DNA of 64,000 bases from Paragonimus westermani (Eukaryota > Platyhelminthes > Trematoda > Plagiorchiida > Troglotrematidae): NCBI GenBank assembly GCA_008508345.1, contig QNGE01000104.1:326719-390718 (forward strand). The letters run 5' to 3'. Of the stretch, positions 37,814 through 48,000 are shown in pieces; positions within the stretch are counted from its first letter, which is position 1; every line of letters begins with the position of its first letter. A program made the translations under genes and the position numbers. The notes under the pieces are model-generated. The model saw nothing but the letters and a program-made list of their open reading frames with translations. It searched no databases and was not told where the DNA came from.

Positions 37814-38207
37814 GGTTGAAAGATCGCTACCTTCCGGAACGAAAGCAAAAGTCAGTCTTCGAGGCACAAAGCAAATCTCGGTTTATTGAGTTTTTATTGG
37901 CTATTTTATAGACTAGACGCATCGGTAAAATGAAGAATTACAATTGGTGTTGACGCTCTCGCTTTCTCATTGGTCGGCTCGACTCCGCTTGAAGCTCGTT
38001 TGTTTCAACGCGTGACGCATTTGAACAACTTGTTTTACTCCGGTGCTCGTCATAACAAAATCCGATGCTGGAGCAGCGTGCCGTGTTGATTGGTCCCCGT
38101 GCTGACACACAAGTCTGTTCGTGTTTTCGACACTGATTGGCCGTAGACTTCTGTGAATCAATGGTTGACTTTGTATCGATGCTTTCGTCCAATCCAATCC
38201 CTTTACA
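37814..38207 (-). repeat. 3' LTR of the Mag-like element
   Basis: 394 bp, beginning TGTAAAGGGATTGG on the minus strand. It differs by eye from the 5' LTR at only two sites (38204/42197 and the terminal base 37814/41807). On the coding strand it has CCAAT-type motifs (38136-38140, 38089-38093, 37969-37973), a TATAAAA at 37904-37910 and AATAAA at 37893-37898 and 37882-37887. This is the usual U3-R promoter and polyadenylation order. Confidence 0.92.
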
Positions 38208-39619
38208 TCCTTTCTTTTTTCGTAGCATAATCCACTCCTGGTTCGTGACAATACTTTCTTCTCTTTAAGGATGAGGTCTTCAACCGGTGTTACTCTTGTT
38301 CTCAGATGCGCCCGATTCCTCCTCTTCAGTACCCCTCTGGAATCTATTTCGTATGACCGATAACCGCAGTACCTCACCACCACTCCTTCGATCCATCGCC
38401 GTGGGTTTTCTGGAACGCACTGTACCCATACCTTATCGCCTACCTGCAGAACCGGTAGGTCGCGGGCTCCTTTGTCGTGGTATCGCTTCTGGGTTAGCAT
38501 TCGTCTCCTCAAATCATCGTGCACTTCAGTTACGTTCGGCGATTGGGGTTTTAGTAGTTCTCCTATTATCGGCAAATGCGTGCGTGTTCTTCTCCCCAAC
38601 ATTCTTTGAGTGGAACTGTGGGACATAGTTCCGTTAAGAGTATTACGTTTCTCCAATAGAATTAAATATGGATCATTTCCAGATAATTGGGCCAGTTGCA
38701 GCGGTCGCTTTGCCATTTTGACCGCTGCTTGGGCTTTACCATTTGACTGACTGTAGTACGGACTACTTGTACGGTGCTCGAATCCCCACTTCTCAGCAAA
38801 CGTTCTAAAATCCGCGCCCATGAACTGTGGTCCGTTGTCGGAGAAGGAAATCTCAGGTATACCGTAGCGCGCTAATTGGGCTCGAAGTTTATAAACGACC
38901 GCGCTGGAAGTAGTGGAACTCAGCCATTCTAACTCGTAGAAATTGCTGAAAGGGTCTATTATCACCAAGTATTGCTTGTTGTTGAATGCAAAGATGTCCG
39001 CCGATAATATTTGCCAGGGTCTTCGAGGGATTTGACGCATCAACATCGTTTCCTTGGTTTGCTTCGAGTCAATAGCCCGACATGCATTACCGCTCTGTAT
39101 GTAGTACCTTATGGAACTCGACATCTGAGGCCAATAGAAGAGCTCTTTTGCCCTCCGGATACAGCTATTCACTCCCGTATGCGCCAGGTGAACGTGCTCC
39201 AACATCTTCCGTTGAAATATCTCTGGAATTGCGATTCTTTCTCCCTTAAATATTAAGCCGTCTTCCTGGATAAATTGATCGTGGTCACTGAAGAAGACTG
39301 CTAATCCCTCGGGCAACTTTCTCTTGTCATGTGGCCACCCGTTTCTAATTGTTTCAGCCAGACGTTGAAACGTGGCGTCTTGTGCCGTTGCTTCTTTTAG
39401 GTCGGTGATTAGTGCGGTTTCCGTCATAGTGTAATCCATAGCCGCAATATTGTCAAAATGCAGCTTTTCACAGGAGGAACCTTCTTCGCAAGCTCTGGAC
39501 AAAGTGTCAGCTATGTGCATCTGAGTCCCCGGCTGATAGGTCAGTTCAACGTCATATTTTTGCATTCTGACTAACATTCTCTGTAATCTTCTCGGTGCAG
39601 CAGATAACGGTTTCCTCAC
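37967..39619 (-). pseudogene. pol: pol, 3' part: end of RNase H, H2C2 zinc finger, integrase
   Basis: This frame continues the RNase H (RRLQRMLVRMQKYDVEL, HIADTLSRA) after a frame break near 39630. An H2C2-type zinc domain follows at residues ~142-180 (HVHLAHTGV to GNACRAID). Only one of its two Cys is seen, the first being replaced. The integrase core has Asp208 (LSADIF) and Asp261 (SFSDNGPQF), but at the DD35E glutamate there is Gln297 (SNGKAQAAV), exactly 35 residues after Asp261. The catalytic triad is therefore broken. A C-terminal RRR/WVQCVP...RRWIEGVV region resembles the gypsy GPY/F-type tail. The frame then runs through the polypurine tract and stops about 241 bp inside the 3' LTR. 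Confidence 0.9.
38208..38220 (-). other. polypurine tract
   Basis: On the coding strand the 13 bases directly before the 3' LTR are all purines (AAAAAAGAAAGGA), the expected plus-strand primer site. It lies within the open pol frame, encoding roughly EKRKD. Confidence 0.8.
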
Positions 39620-39627
39620 TATTGAAA

Positions 39628-41313
39628 CTAGTGGTCTGTGTGAATTATTGTTTTCCGACCGAACGTATAAGTGCTGAAACGTTCTAGGGCGAATATCACA
39701 GCCAGCATTTCCTTCTCAATTTGCACATAGTTTCGCTCAGCAGACGAAAGACTCCGGCTTCGGTAGTCTACTGGTCTTCCGTTTTGTAATAGTACCGCCC
39801 CCAGACCAGTTTCACTGCTATCACACTGAATGACCAGAGATAATACTGGATCGTAATAGTTCAATATAGGGGCCTCGGTAATAACTCGTTTGATTTTATC
39901 GAATGCTGCCCGCTGTTCCTCCTCCAATTTCCATGGCACTCCTTTGTGGGTCAACATGCGGATCGGATGCATCATGTCGGATAGGTTTGGAAGGAACCGA
40001 CTGAGATAATTGACCATACCATTCAGTCGTGATACTGCTTTCACATCTTCAGGAGCTGGCAATGTGACTATAGCCTTTATCTTCTCAGGGTCTACCTTGA
40101 GTCCGCTTGATGTTAGCAAATGTCCGTGAAAAGTGACCTCTTTTTCTCGTAAAGCCACTTTGTTGCGCGACAGGCGAATTCCTCGATCGATACAGCGCTT
40201 CAAAAACTCCTCCAGGTTTCTGTCATGATCCTCCAAAGTTTTTCCAAAAATTAGCACGTCATCTGCAACACACGTGACTCCTTTCAATTTATCAAGTGCC
40301 TGGATTAAACGTTTTTGAAAAATTTCGCTGGAAACCTTCAGTCCGAAAGGCAAACGCAACCAACGAAAACGTCCAAAGGGGGTTCCAAATGTGGTAAAGT
40401 AACTGGACTGCTCGTCAAGTTCTAATTGCCAAAACGCCGAGGATAGGTCTACCTTTGTGAAAAATTGGGCTTGATTCAATTCTGGCAGAATGTCATCGAT
40501 GGTTGGTAGACGGTAATATTCTCTTCGAAGTACCTTATTCAATGGCTTGGGATCGATACACAACCGGATGTCACCTGACTTTTTCAACGTTACAGCAATC
40601 TGACTGACCCAATCGGTCGGCTCCTCTACCGGAGCAATCACGTTGATTCGAACTAGTCGGTCTAATTCCGCTTTGCACTTATCTCGTATGGCCAACGGAA
40701 ACCCCCGAACCGGTAACGCAACAGGGACGGCATCACTAACCACCGATAAACTAACAGGGCCTGGCATGTGACCGAGAGTCGAATCAAAAACACACGAATA
40801 CTGGTCAAGAACATCTAAATCGGCTAATTTGTACAGAAATTCATCGTGATTAACGGTTATGAAACCCATCAACTGAATGGCATCAACACCTAAAATGGGC
40901 GTTGAATCCCGATCGACCACAAAAAAATCAAGCATATAAATCTTCCCATTCTTCGGATTCGTGACCGGCAGTGTCGCAACTCCGTTAACCTTTGTCGCTG
41001 CACCATTCCACATTTTCAGCTGTGCATTTGATTCGCGTATGTTGGAGTCCTTGATGCAGTCTGATGATATGACATTGACTGATGCACCGGAGTCCAGCTG
41101 GCATTTCCTTCTTGTATCTTCTATGAGCAAATCTGCGTAGATTCCTTTCTGTCCTCTTGATCCGTTGAGCCGGTTTATTACTTCGCTATCATCTTCGTCG
41201 ACCCGACTGACCGTAGGCGATCTACACTGTCTGGCGAAATGGTTCCTTTTCCGGCACTTCATGCACGTCTTTCCAAATGCTGGACACTTTTCTTTCTGAC
41301 GAATGTCTTCCAC
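39628..41313 (-). pseudogene. pol: pol, 5' part: zinc knuckle, protease, reverse transcriptase, RNase H start
   Basis: The 561-residue frame begins in the gag zinc-knuckle region (CMKCRKRNHFARQC, residues 17-30, a CX2CX4... knuckle) and runs on without a stop into the aspartic protease (LDSGAS, catalytic Asp74). The RT has the KVDLSSAFWQ block (Asp289) and the catalytic VADD at 349-352, intact. The RNase H has Asp498 and Glu533 and reaches TDH at 560-561, where the frame stops at TAG. The expected continuation follows in another frame from 39619 on. The break coincides with a repeated CCAC, so a small deletion between short direct repeats is likely. The first codon listed is not a real start; in vivo it would be part of a Gag-Pol fusion. 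Confidence 0.9.
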
Positions 41314-41426
41314 CGCAGAACTGGCACGAAATCATCAAGAATCGTTCTTTGTCCCTGTCCATAGCGTTTAATACCAGGCCGTGGTCCGCGTTCAAAGATG
41401 TCATCCTTTGTTCCGTTGCCTCTTCA
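41222..41426 (-). pseudogene. gag: gag, frameshifted C-terminal part with zinc knuckle
   Basis: The frame 41222-41404 gives ISCQFCGGRHSSERK, the first half of a retroviral-type zinc knuckle region. The second knuckle continues in the pol frame. Gag is therefore broken into two or three frames between 41460 and 41310. Whether some breaks are sequencing errors cannot be decided from one sequence. Confidence 0.7.
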
Positions 41427-41807
41427 CTATTGCCTGTCGATTCCTCTCAAAAAACTGAAAGCGTTCAAACGTTTCGTTTTTTGTCCCAAACAATATTCAT
41501 CAATTTTCCGAATGATCACGTTCGGTTCCTTGTTGTCCTCTCCGTCCTCGAAGGTTAGATTTTCCAGAATTTGTTTTTCCCCATCTCCGATTACATGTCG
41601 AAGCATAGCCAGCTGATATTCTTTACTGTGCTCCTTAAGATTGGCCAACAAGCAAAAGTCTTCGTACTTCTCTTTCCATAAACACCAGTTGTCCACAATT
41701 CTGTGCGTGCTGTTCACATCCAGCGGTTCGGGCGGAACAATCGTCAATGCGTTCGTCATGGTGTTAATTCTGTCAACTGTAGTTTTCTTCTTCTCAACTG
41801 ACACCAT
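41427..41807 (-). pseudogene. gag: gag, N-terminal part
   Basis: 126 codons from an ATG at 41807-41805. The region includes HRIVDNWCLWKEKYEDFCLL, an aromatic-rich segment typical of gypsy Gag (retrotransposon gag domain), and YQLAMLRHVIGDGEKQIL. It ends early at a stop near 41427 after LNAFSFL. The following sequence continues in another frame, so a short indel truncated Gag. The ATG overlaps the LTR/primer-site border: its A is the last LTR base and its TG starts the primer-binding TGG. Confidence 0.8.
41793..41806 (-). promoter_or_regulatory. primer-binding site, tRNA-Leu-like
   Basis: Directly after the 5' LTR the coding strand reads TGGTGTCAGTTGAG. TGG pairs with the tRNA CCA end, and TGGTGTCAG matches the complement of typical animal tRNA-Leu 3' ends as I know them. 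The match beyond nine bases is not checked against this genome's tRNAs. Confidence 0.65.
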
Positions 41808-42200
41808 GTTGAAAGATCGCTACCTTCCGGAACGAAAGCAAAAGTCAGTCTTCGAGGCACAAAGCAAATCTCGGTTTATTGAGTTTTTATTGGCTATTTT
41901 ATAGACTAGACGCATCGGTAAAATGAAGAATTACAATTGGTGTTGACGCTCTCGCTTTCTCATTGGTCGGCTCGACTCCGCTTGAAGCTCGTTTGTTTCA
42001 ACGCGTGACGCATTTGAACAACTTGTTTTACTCCGGTGCTCGTCATAACAAAATCCGATGCTGGAGCAGCGTGCCGTGTTGATTGGTCCCCGTGCTGACA
42101 CACAAGTCTGTTCGTGTTTTCGACACTGATTGGCCGTAGACTTCTGTGAATCAATGGTTGACTTTGTATCGATGCTTTCGTCCAATCCAATCCCTTCACA
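41807..42200 (-). repeat. 5' LTR of the Mag-like element
   Basis: 394 bp, TGTGAAGGG to CAACA on the minus strand. It carries the same TATA and AATAAA motifs as the 3' LTR, here driving the element. Nearly identical to 37814-38207. Confidence 0.92.
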
Positions 42201-42204
42201 AAGC
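42201..42204 (+). repeat. target-site duplication AAGC (right)
   Basis: Matches the left AAGC at 37810-37813. Confidence 0.8.
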
Positions 42205-43969
42205 TCCCAAAGAAAGGCCCGATCTGAGTCAAGGCGATTGCCCGAAAATGAACGACAATCTCTAATGGAGTGGCGGCACCGGCAGCTTACAGCGATACGA
42301 TTAATTGGCGTCCAGGGTTGGGTCGAAAAGGAAGATCTCTACATGACGCATTGCTGTCAATTACGCTGAAATCGGCAGTTCGATATACAGTCCGTAGGAC
42401 ATGCATAATTCTAATAGCCCATCGCCATTGTCAGTACATCGACCCCGGACACCAAACACCACTTATAGCGACTTCTATGGATTGCCACTACTAACTAGTG
42501 CGTTCATATTACCAGCAAGAGCAAAGATGACCAAGTGTTTCGTTCACCTTAGAGAATCAAAGAGAGTATCATAGAAGGCGTTTTGGACAGCATGTGAACT
42601 GTTACCGGTTGAAACATGTGCAGATTAGTTCGTGCCGATGGATTTCGATATAAGCGGCCAGTCGAGCAAGTTTAGTCTTCTCAGAGCTCGGTGCAATCTC
42701 CACTTCAGCCTGATCGAAACTAGAGACCTTAAGAAAGAATCATAAATCCATAGTATCCTCCACCGGCGAAATCAGGTGAACACCAACGACAGGGTAGTAA
42801 ATGCGCGTTTCAGAGACATCACAAAGTTCCAGACTGGAAACAGCGTTGGCTGGAACAATTTGCTAACATATTAATCGAGGAGTACGTACACCAGAGGCGA
42901 CAAAGTTTACCAGATTTCTTCGTTGTAAAATTAAATTTAGAGGCAGAGGAAAACAGGTGAAAATGAGTGGACCGGTCTGTCGGAGCAACGATGGCTTCCA
43001 ATACTTCCCGGTGGTTTGTACTGTGGTAAGTGGTTTGCGATTTATCCCACCCAGAACCGCTGGCTCGAACACTCGATCAGCTTAACAACAGAGCATAAGG
43101 TTTCTTCGGGAGACCTAATCCGCAGCCACTGACTCAAAAACCTGACCTATGGAGCAACAGAATGACGTTTTCCTGGGAAACCCTAGCTGAAACCAATGAC
43201 TCTACTTATCAGTGAGGGACAAGCCTAGCAGGAGAACGTAATAAATAAGGTACTGATGTCCAATCCCAACTGCTGTGCGCAGTAGATTTATTGTAGACTA
43301 CATGAAGCCACTGAGGATGACTGCGAGTTCTTCACCTGTGCATAGGAGTATATCCCGTGATGTTACGATCATAAAAATACTTAAGCTCTGTACCCGTAGG
43401 ACCGTGCCCCACTACACCAGCACTCCCATGCTGTCAGTGGTGCGACTGCTTTTAGTCTGACTGCTTCCCATTTGGCTTGTTTAACATGATGGTATTTGAA
43501 ACGATTGAAAACCCAATCAGCACAGTTGTCTAGATCAGCATAGCATACAAGCCAGGTATTACCATATCAAGGCGGCAGAAGGTGCCAACTAATCGCGTCC
43601 AAACAATGGAATCTGTACCATAGAGATGAGTGGCATTCAACCTATATCATTCCCTCTCCTCTGTTTCTCAACGTGCCAAAATGCAACATCTAAAATTCTA
43701 TGTCGTGTAACCCCCGTCCTAATTCGAATTTCTTCAATCCGATTTCTATAGCTGAAACTAAATTTAGATATTTTGTTGTCGTTCCACACTCGGTTCAAGC
43801 GCCACACAAACTCACTCCTTGTTCTTGAATCAGACGAGAAACTGAATTAGCTTAGTCAATGGAAATCGACTAGAGCCGTTTGGTAAACAGCCAACGAACG
43901 TAATGATTAATGCACAAATCAAGCTTACTGAGTTCACGACCCGTCGAGGAAGAAAAAGGCTGACCTCTT
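42205..43969. other. unassigned sequence right of the Mag-like element
   Basis: No gene or element recognised. Short frames (42819-43072 minus, 43275-43460 plus) have no motifs. Confidence 0.35.
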
Positions 43970-45000
43970 GTCATCAGTACCATCATCAAAGACAGCAATA
44001 TGTCAGTGTGAACCACTAATGCTTAACTGCCACACAACCATGAAGAAGAAAACAAGCAATCACTATACAGGATGGAAGAAGAAAAAGAGAGGGGAGAGGC
44101 AGGGACCTAGTAACTAAAAACAGCTACGTCTCCACTCAAACATTCAACACCAAGGTGTCGACATCTTGCAAACAAACCGCCGAACTATAAGTGAAAGTAA
44201 GACGTCACCAGCAAGACTACTTCCTCACGATTTTTATTGCCCCGCGTTATCAAATACTCAGTTCACAGACAACTCCGCCAAACAACAACATTCATGCTAC
44301 TGAGCCCGATCAGCCGCTACCTCGCCTAACGTATCCAACCGCCCACTTTGTGAGTTGCGAAGACTACAGTACGAAAGACAAACCCGACCTACATTGACCA
44401 ACCCCTCCGTGAACGATTTCATTTGTCTACGCGAGGACATCATCTGTCTACCTCAAACCTTGCACCAGTAGGCCGTACCGTCGACGAACTACCGACGACT
44501 ATCTGGCATGTCCTAACTATATAAATCCATGTAAAAGTAAAGACTGGACAAAAGAACTCCTTTGACAATCAGTGCCAAACATCTGCTTCCTAACCTCCTT
44601 GTTGCTTACCCGCTGGTGCCACCCGACACAAGCGACTGAACGCAAACATAGGCGGTCAAATAGCTGAAGACGGTTCACGTCTACCGTGAACGGCCAAGTT
44701 TCGCTTACGTAAAGTGGTACAGCCCTCACTGTTGTCTCCTGAACGCGACCCTAAGGCATCAGAGAGATACCTCTCTGTTGCCATAGGTGCCCCAGATTAA
44801 CGAACACAACCCTAACTTTAGAGGTACGCGCTTCTATTTCATTCCCTACGCCGCCGCCGCTGATGCAGCTTCCTGAGTACACAAACCGGTCAACAACCTC
44901 CATGGTTTCATTATCTAACATCAAATCTAGGTAACCATAGCAATCTTGCAGAATCAGTTTGCACATTAAGGCTGAGAAGCACGTTCTGAAGTACTTAGCA
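43970..45000 (-). mobile_element. RTE-like LINE remnant with 3' untranslated region
   Basis: Minus-strand frames give CKLILQDCYGYLDLML, then RFVYSGSCISGGGVGNEIEA and VVFVNLGHLWQQRGISL (44751-44966). Next come VPLYVSETWPFTVDVNRLQL and RLCLRSVACVGWHQRVSNKE (44517-44729). This is the post-RT C-terminal region seen also at 4401-4600 and 47619-47993. The segment 43970-44200 aligns with 57366-57620, where it ends in a triplet repeat, and probably is the family's 3' untranslated region. The RT itself is missing, so the copy is 5'-truncated. Confidence 0.75.
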
Positions 45001-45769
45001 GAACGCGAAATAGCGTTGTTTATGCTGTTTGAAAGTTGTCACACAGCAACACCTTGTCGTTAGCATAATCACGACCAGTCAGCCTTTCACGAAGTAACAG
45101 GATCACGCCAGCATCCTGTGAACGAAGGAGACAGTCTATGAGGAAATAGAACAAAATGGACCTCTTGAGGAACACAGGGAGTCACGTGCTTCCCCCTGAA
45201 GGTGAAGAACAGAGGAATCCTGATTGATGAACAGGATTCAGTGGCCAATGTTATTCGTTTGTAGGAAGTGAAACTTGGTAGGCAGACAAATACAAACACA
45301 GAGTATTGTGTGCCCGCAAGAAGAAAGGAGCACGCAGAAGCGATTGAGTATGAGCGGTTTATTGTCCAAACACCAGCGTAATATAGTCAAACGTTAGCAA
45401 TGTCGAGTCCTAAGTTTGTGAATTCAGACTCCAGGTTGGAAAGTAAATAAGTCTTCCTGCGACTCGTTAAAAATTCTAAATCCTTTTCGCCACACAACAG
45501 GCGAAGTCATAAAAAGAGTAGAACCAGAGTCCAAAGATGCTTTGCATAAAAGCAAAAGGTGAGAAAGCTGAAAGCGGAAAAGAACTCCGGAAAAAAGTAC
45601 AGTGAACATCATGGTAACTAGCATGATTGGGTGTACCAAATGTTATTTCCCTATCGCCCAAACTTCTGATTCAAATGGGCGACTATCTCCATCTATAAAT
45701 TGAAGGTTACTTACGTAATCACAGGTTTCCTAGTCGTATGAACTTTTCAGGGAGCACTTTTCCAAAAAG
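45001..45769. other. unassigned sequence
   Basis: No recognised feature. Two overlapping minus frames (45424-45661) show no motif. Confidence 0.35.
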
Positions 45770-45900
45770 AAGCAACAGATTCAAGTTTCACTTCTGTTAC
45801 AGTTCGCCAGTAGTGTAAATCCTTGTTACAACTGAGATCGAAACGCCGATCAACGTTTTTGGTAGGTAACCGTGTAGAGCACTTAGCACGAAAAGGAATC
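45770..45900 (-). repeat. tRNA-like SINE, copy C
   Basis: On the minus strand: GTGCTCTACACGGTTACC (box-A region), GGCGTTTCGATCTCAG (box-B-like), then GATTTACACTACTGGCGAA, CAGAAGTGAAACTTG and GTTGCTTCTTTTTGG. This aligns with copies A and B at 20 kb. It abuts the Penelope-like remnant on the opposite strand. Confidence 0.62.
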
Positions 45901-46745
45901 AAACGGCAGTTTAGCTTTCTTAGATGTACTCATCAGCTGGCGTGAGAATGGAACAGTACAGCAATCGGTCCTTCGCAAAGCAAAATGGGGCGGACAATAT
46001 CTGCAGTTCTTCAGCTTTGCCCCGATAACATACAAGGGGGGGGGTTGATCAAAACTTTATTTCATAGGGACAGGTATATTTGCATCCCTGATAAGCTGTA
46101 GACGGAGGAAGAGATACTAAGATAAACACCAGTGGCAAGCGGACATCCTGGAAAGTTCGTAGACACTCACAACAACATGATGATCAAATGCAATGAGCCA
46201 ATCCAAACAGCTCAAAGGGAAGACATTTTTATTTTCGCAGTTCAAAGGGGATCATTTGGCAAACGACATCAGGTACAAATTGGAATCTGCCCTATCTCGT
46301 ACAAACGCGGCGGCCGAAGTACATTTGGTCCAAACCATCAAAGGACCCGTTCTACACAATCGCGAACGCAGTTTGTGTGACTATTCTGTCTCTCACGTTG
46401 CCTCTGTTCACCCGCAGCTGCGGTGACATTTACATAGGCAGAATAGACCGACAGCTATCTCAACGAGCGACAGAACACATCCCGAACCGGTTAAAACAAT
46501 TCGTGAACACAATCTCAAACCAATAAATCTGCTGCTAGAACCAGCACAACATCGATTGTTAGACACCCCCATGATAACAGATCACCAGGTTGACCCACTT
46601 AGATCATTCAAAATACTGTTACGCCATCAGAACCCAAAGCTACTGGCTTTTAGCGAAGCTATGTTAATTAGAACTCGCTAGCAGGCGCTATGTGCACAAA
46701 GGCGGTTGAACCAACCCATAGAGTTGCAGTGGTGGTGACAACATA
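45893..46745 (+). mobile_element. Penelope-like element remnant with GIY-YIG domain
   Basis: Translation on the plus strand: NGSLAFLDVLISWRENGTVQ (the conserved FLDVxxxR...GxxxxxVYRK region, ~45915-45990), FFSFAPITYK, then in another frame FSQFKGDHLANDIRYKLESA and LVQTIKGPVL (46193-46345). In a third frame follows CGDIYIGRIDRQLSQRATEHI (~46421-46485), the GIY-YIG nuclease motif of Penelope-like elements. The ending reads SFKILLRHQNPKLLAFSEAM with LIRTR (~46600-46680). The frame changes three or more times and there is a 9-G run at 46036-46044. The RT catalytic part is absent upstream, so the copy is 5'-truncated and dead. Confidence 0.82.
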
Positions 46746-47609
46746 ATACGTGGTGTGATTGCATGCATGTTCATACTCTGTTTATCTCTATTTGTCTGTT
46801 ATATACAACTTGCATGTTTTACGTTTGCCACTGATGAAAGTAAACGACGTGTTAACATATCGCAACGAGTTTTCTTCTTGCATTGAGGTGCTTAGCAATT
46901 TTCTTCATAATAGTCAAGAAGCCGAAAGATGTAGCATTCAATCGTTGGAGAACTCGGTGTTCAAAAGGATGAACAAAGTAAGAGTGAGAAAATAGAAAGG
47001 GTAATCAAATCTCCTAGTCTGATTGTCACAGAGAGGGAAGAACGAGCAGTAAACCTCAGCGCAACATCCGTTTCAGGGCACGAGGCTGATTGTAGCTCAA
47101 GGCGCCATTCGCCTAAACAGTAATGTGAAATAACCTTGAGAATAAGGGGAGTTACCGAAAAGGCTTGCCAAAACAGTGTTAGCCAAAGAAACCGGGAATG
47201 TTGCGGATAAAGATACGTTGGGCCATTTCGCTATCTCAGAGTGTTTTAAAAAAAGGGTTGAGTGAGCACTAAGATCCCAACTTGGTAAGCGGCACCAACC
47301 TTTGTTTACCCAACGGAATAGTCAACGTGGTCTCAGAGTATAACACTCGGTGGGGAAACGCTCAGCTGATATGCGGTGTACGGGACTTAGTTACTGAAGA
47401 CTGTCCAACCTGAAAATTTGATCGCATATTAGAGGTGCTCCGAAACATGCGCTAACGAACGGCCATATTACTCACACGACAGCCCTAGTCAAGGAAGGAA
47501 AATTGGAATAAACGATGAGCAACCACGGCGAGTCTGTTGACAACTTCGTCGCGAACAGTTCAAGTTTCCTAATTATGGAGCAAAACAGAATGCACAGAAG
47601 CATTAGATG
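46746..47609. other. unassigned sequence
   Basis: Downstream of the Penelope-like remnant; the first ~120 bp may be its 3' untranslated part. The plus frame 46759-46995 starts with a hydrophobic stretch (SVYLYLSVIYNLHVL) but is otherwise anonymous. Confidence 0.35.
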
Positions 47610-48000
47610 TTACTCCTTTTAACGACAAATAGGTGCTTTTTGACGTCCAAGATGACGCAGGTTGGCAAAAGCAACCCTCACCTTTGCTATCTTCACTGAC
47701 ATCGCAATACAGGTCAACGAGATAGTGCTATCCAAGTACGTGGAACTGTCCACAGCCTCAAGCGGTTTGTCTGCAATAAAGAAGATAGGAGTGGGAATGT
47801 CCCAGTCCTGAAGCATCACATCACATTTTGAAGGTGCAAATCGCATTCCATGCAAACTATCCCGGTCATTAACCTTGTTCAGCATGGTCTGCATGTCCTC
47901 AGGAAGGGGACTGAGTAAGACAACACAATTCGCATACTCAATGTTGATCAACGCCGAGAAGAAACTCAACACCAAGCTTACTGGGTTCCTCAAGTGTACC
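47610..48000 (-). mobile_element. RTE-like LINE remnant (RT end / C-terminal region)
   Basis: The 124-codon frame 47619-47993 gives IEYANCVVLLSPLPEDMQTM, LHGMRFAPSKCDVMLQDW, DSSTYLDSTISLTCIAM and IAKVRVAFANLRHLGRQK. It is the best-preserved stretch of the RTE-like family here, but the catalytic YADD reads YANC. Both ends are truncated. Confidence 0.8.

Larger units (their letters stand above)
37814..42200 (-). mobile_element. complete Ty3/gypsy LTR retrotransposon, Mag/K02A2.6 type (disabled)
   Basis: A 4,387-bp element on the minus strand, bounded by two 394-bp LTRs and a 4-bp target duplication. The order is 5' LTR, primer-binding site, gag with zinc knuckle, protease, RT, RNase H, integrase, polypurine tract, 3' LTR. 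Motif style (EPTDWVSQIAVTLKK, LCIDPKPLNK, TTFGTPFGRFRWLRLPFGL) places it near the Mag/K02A2.6 lineage. The LTRs are almost identical, so the insertion is young, but gag and pol are split into at least four frames and the integrase lacks its catalytic Glu. It cannot make a working Gag-Pol by itself. No env is present. Confidence 0.93.

Noticed and set aside
42201..42370. continuation of the Mag-like element beyond the right LTR
   Set aside because: Similarity between the two LTR copies stops at 42200/38207 and the 4-bp target duplication begins directly after it.
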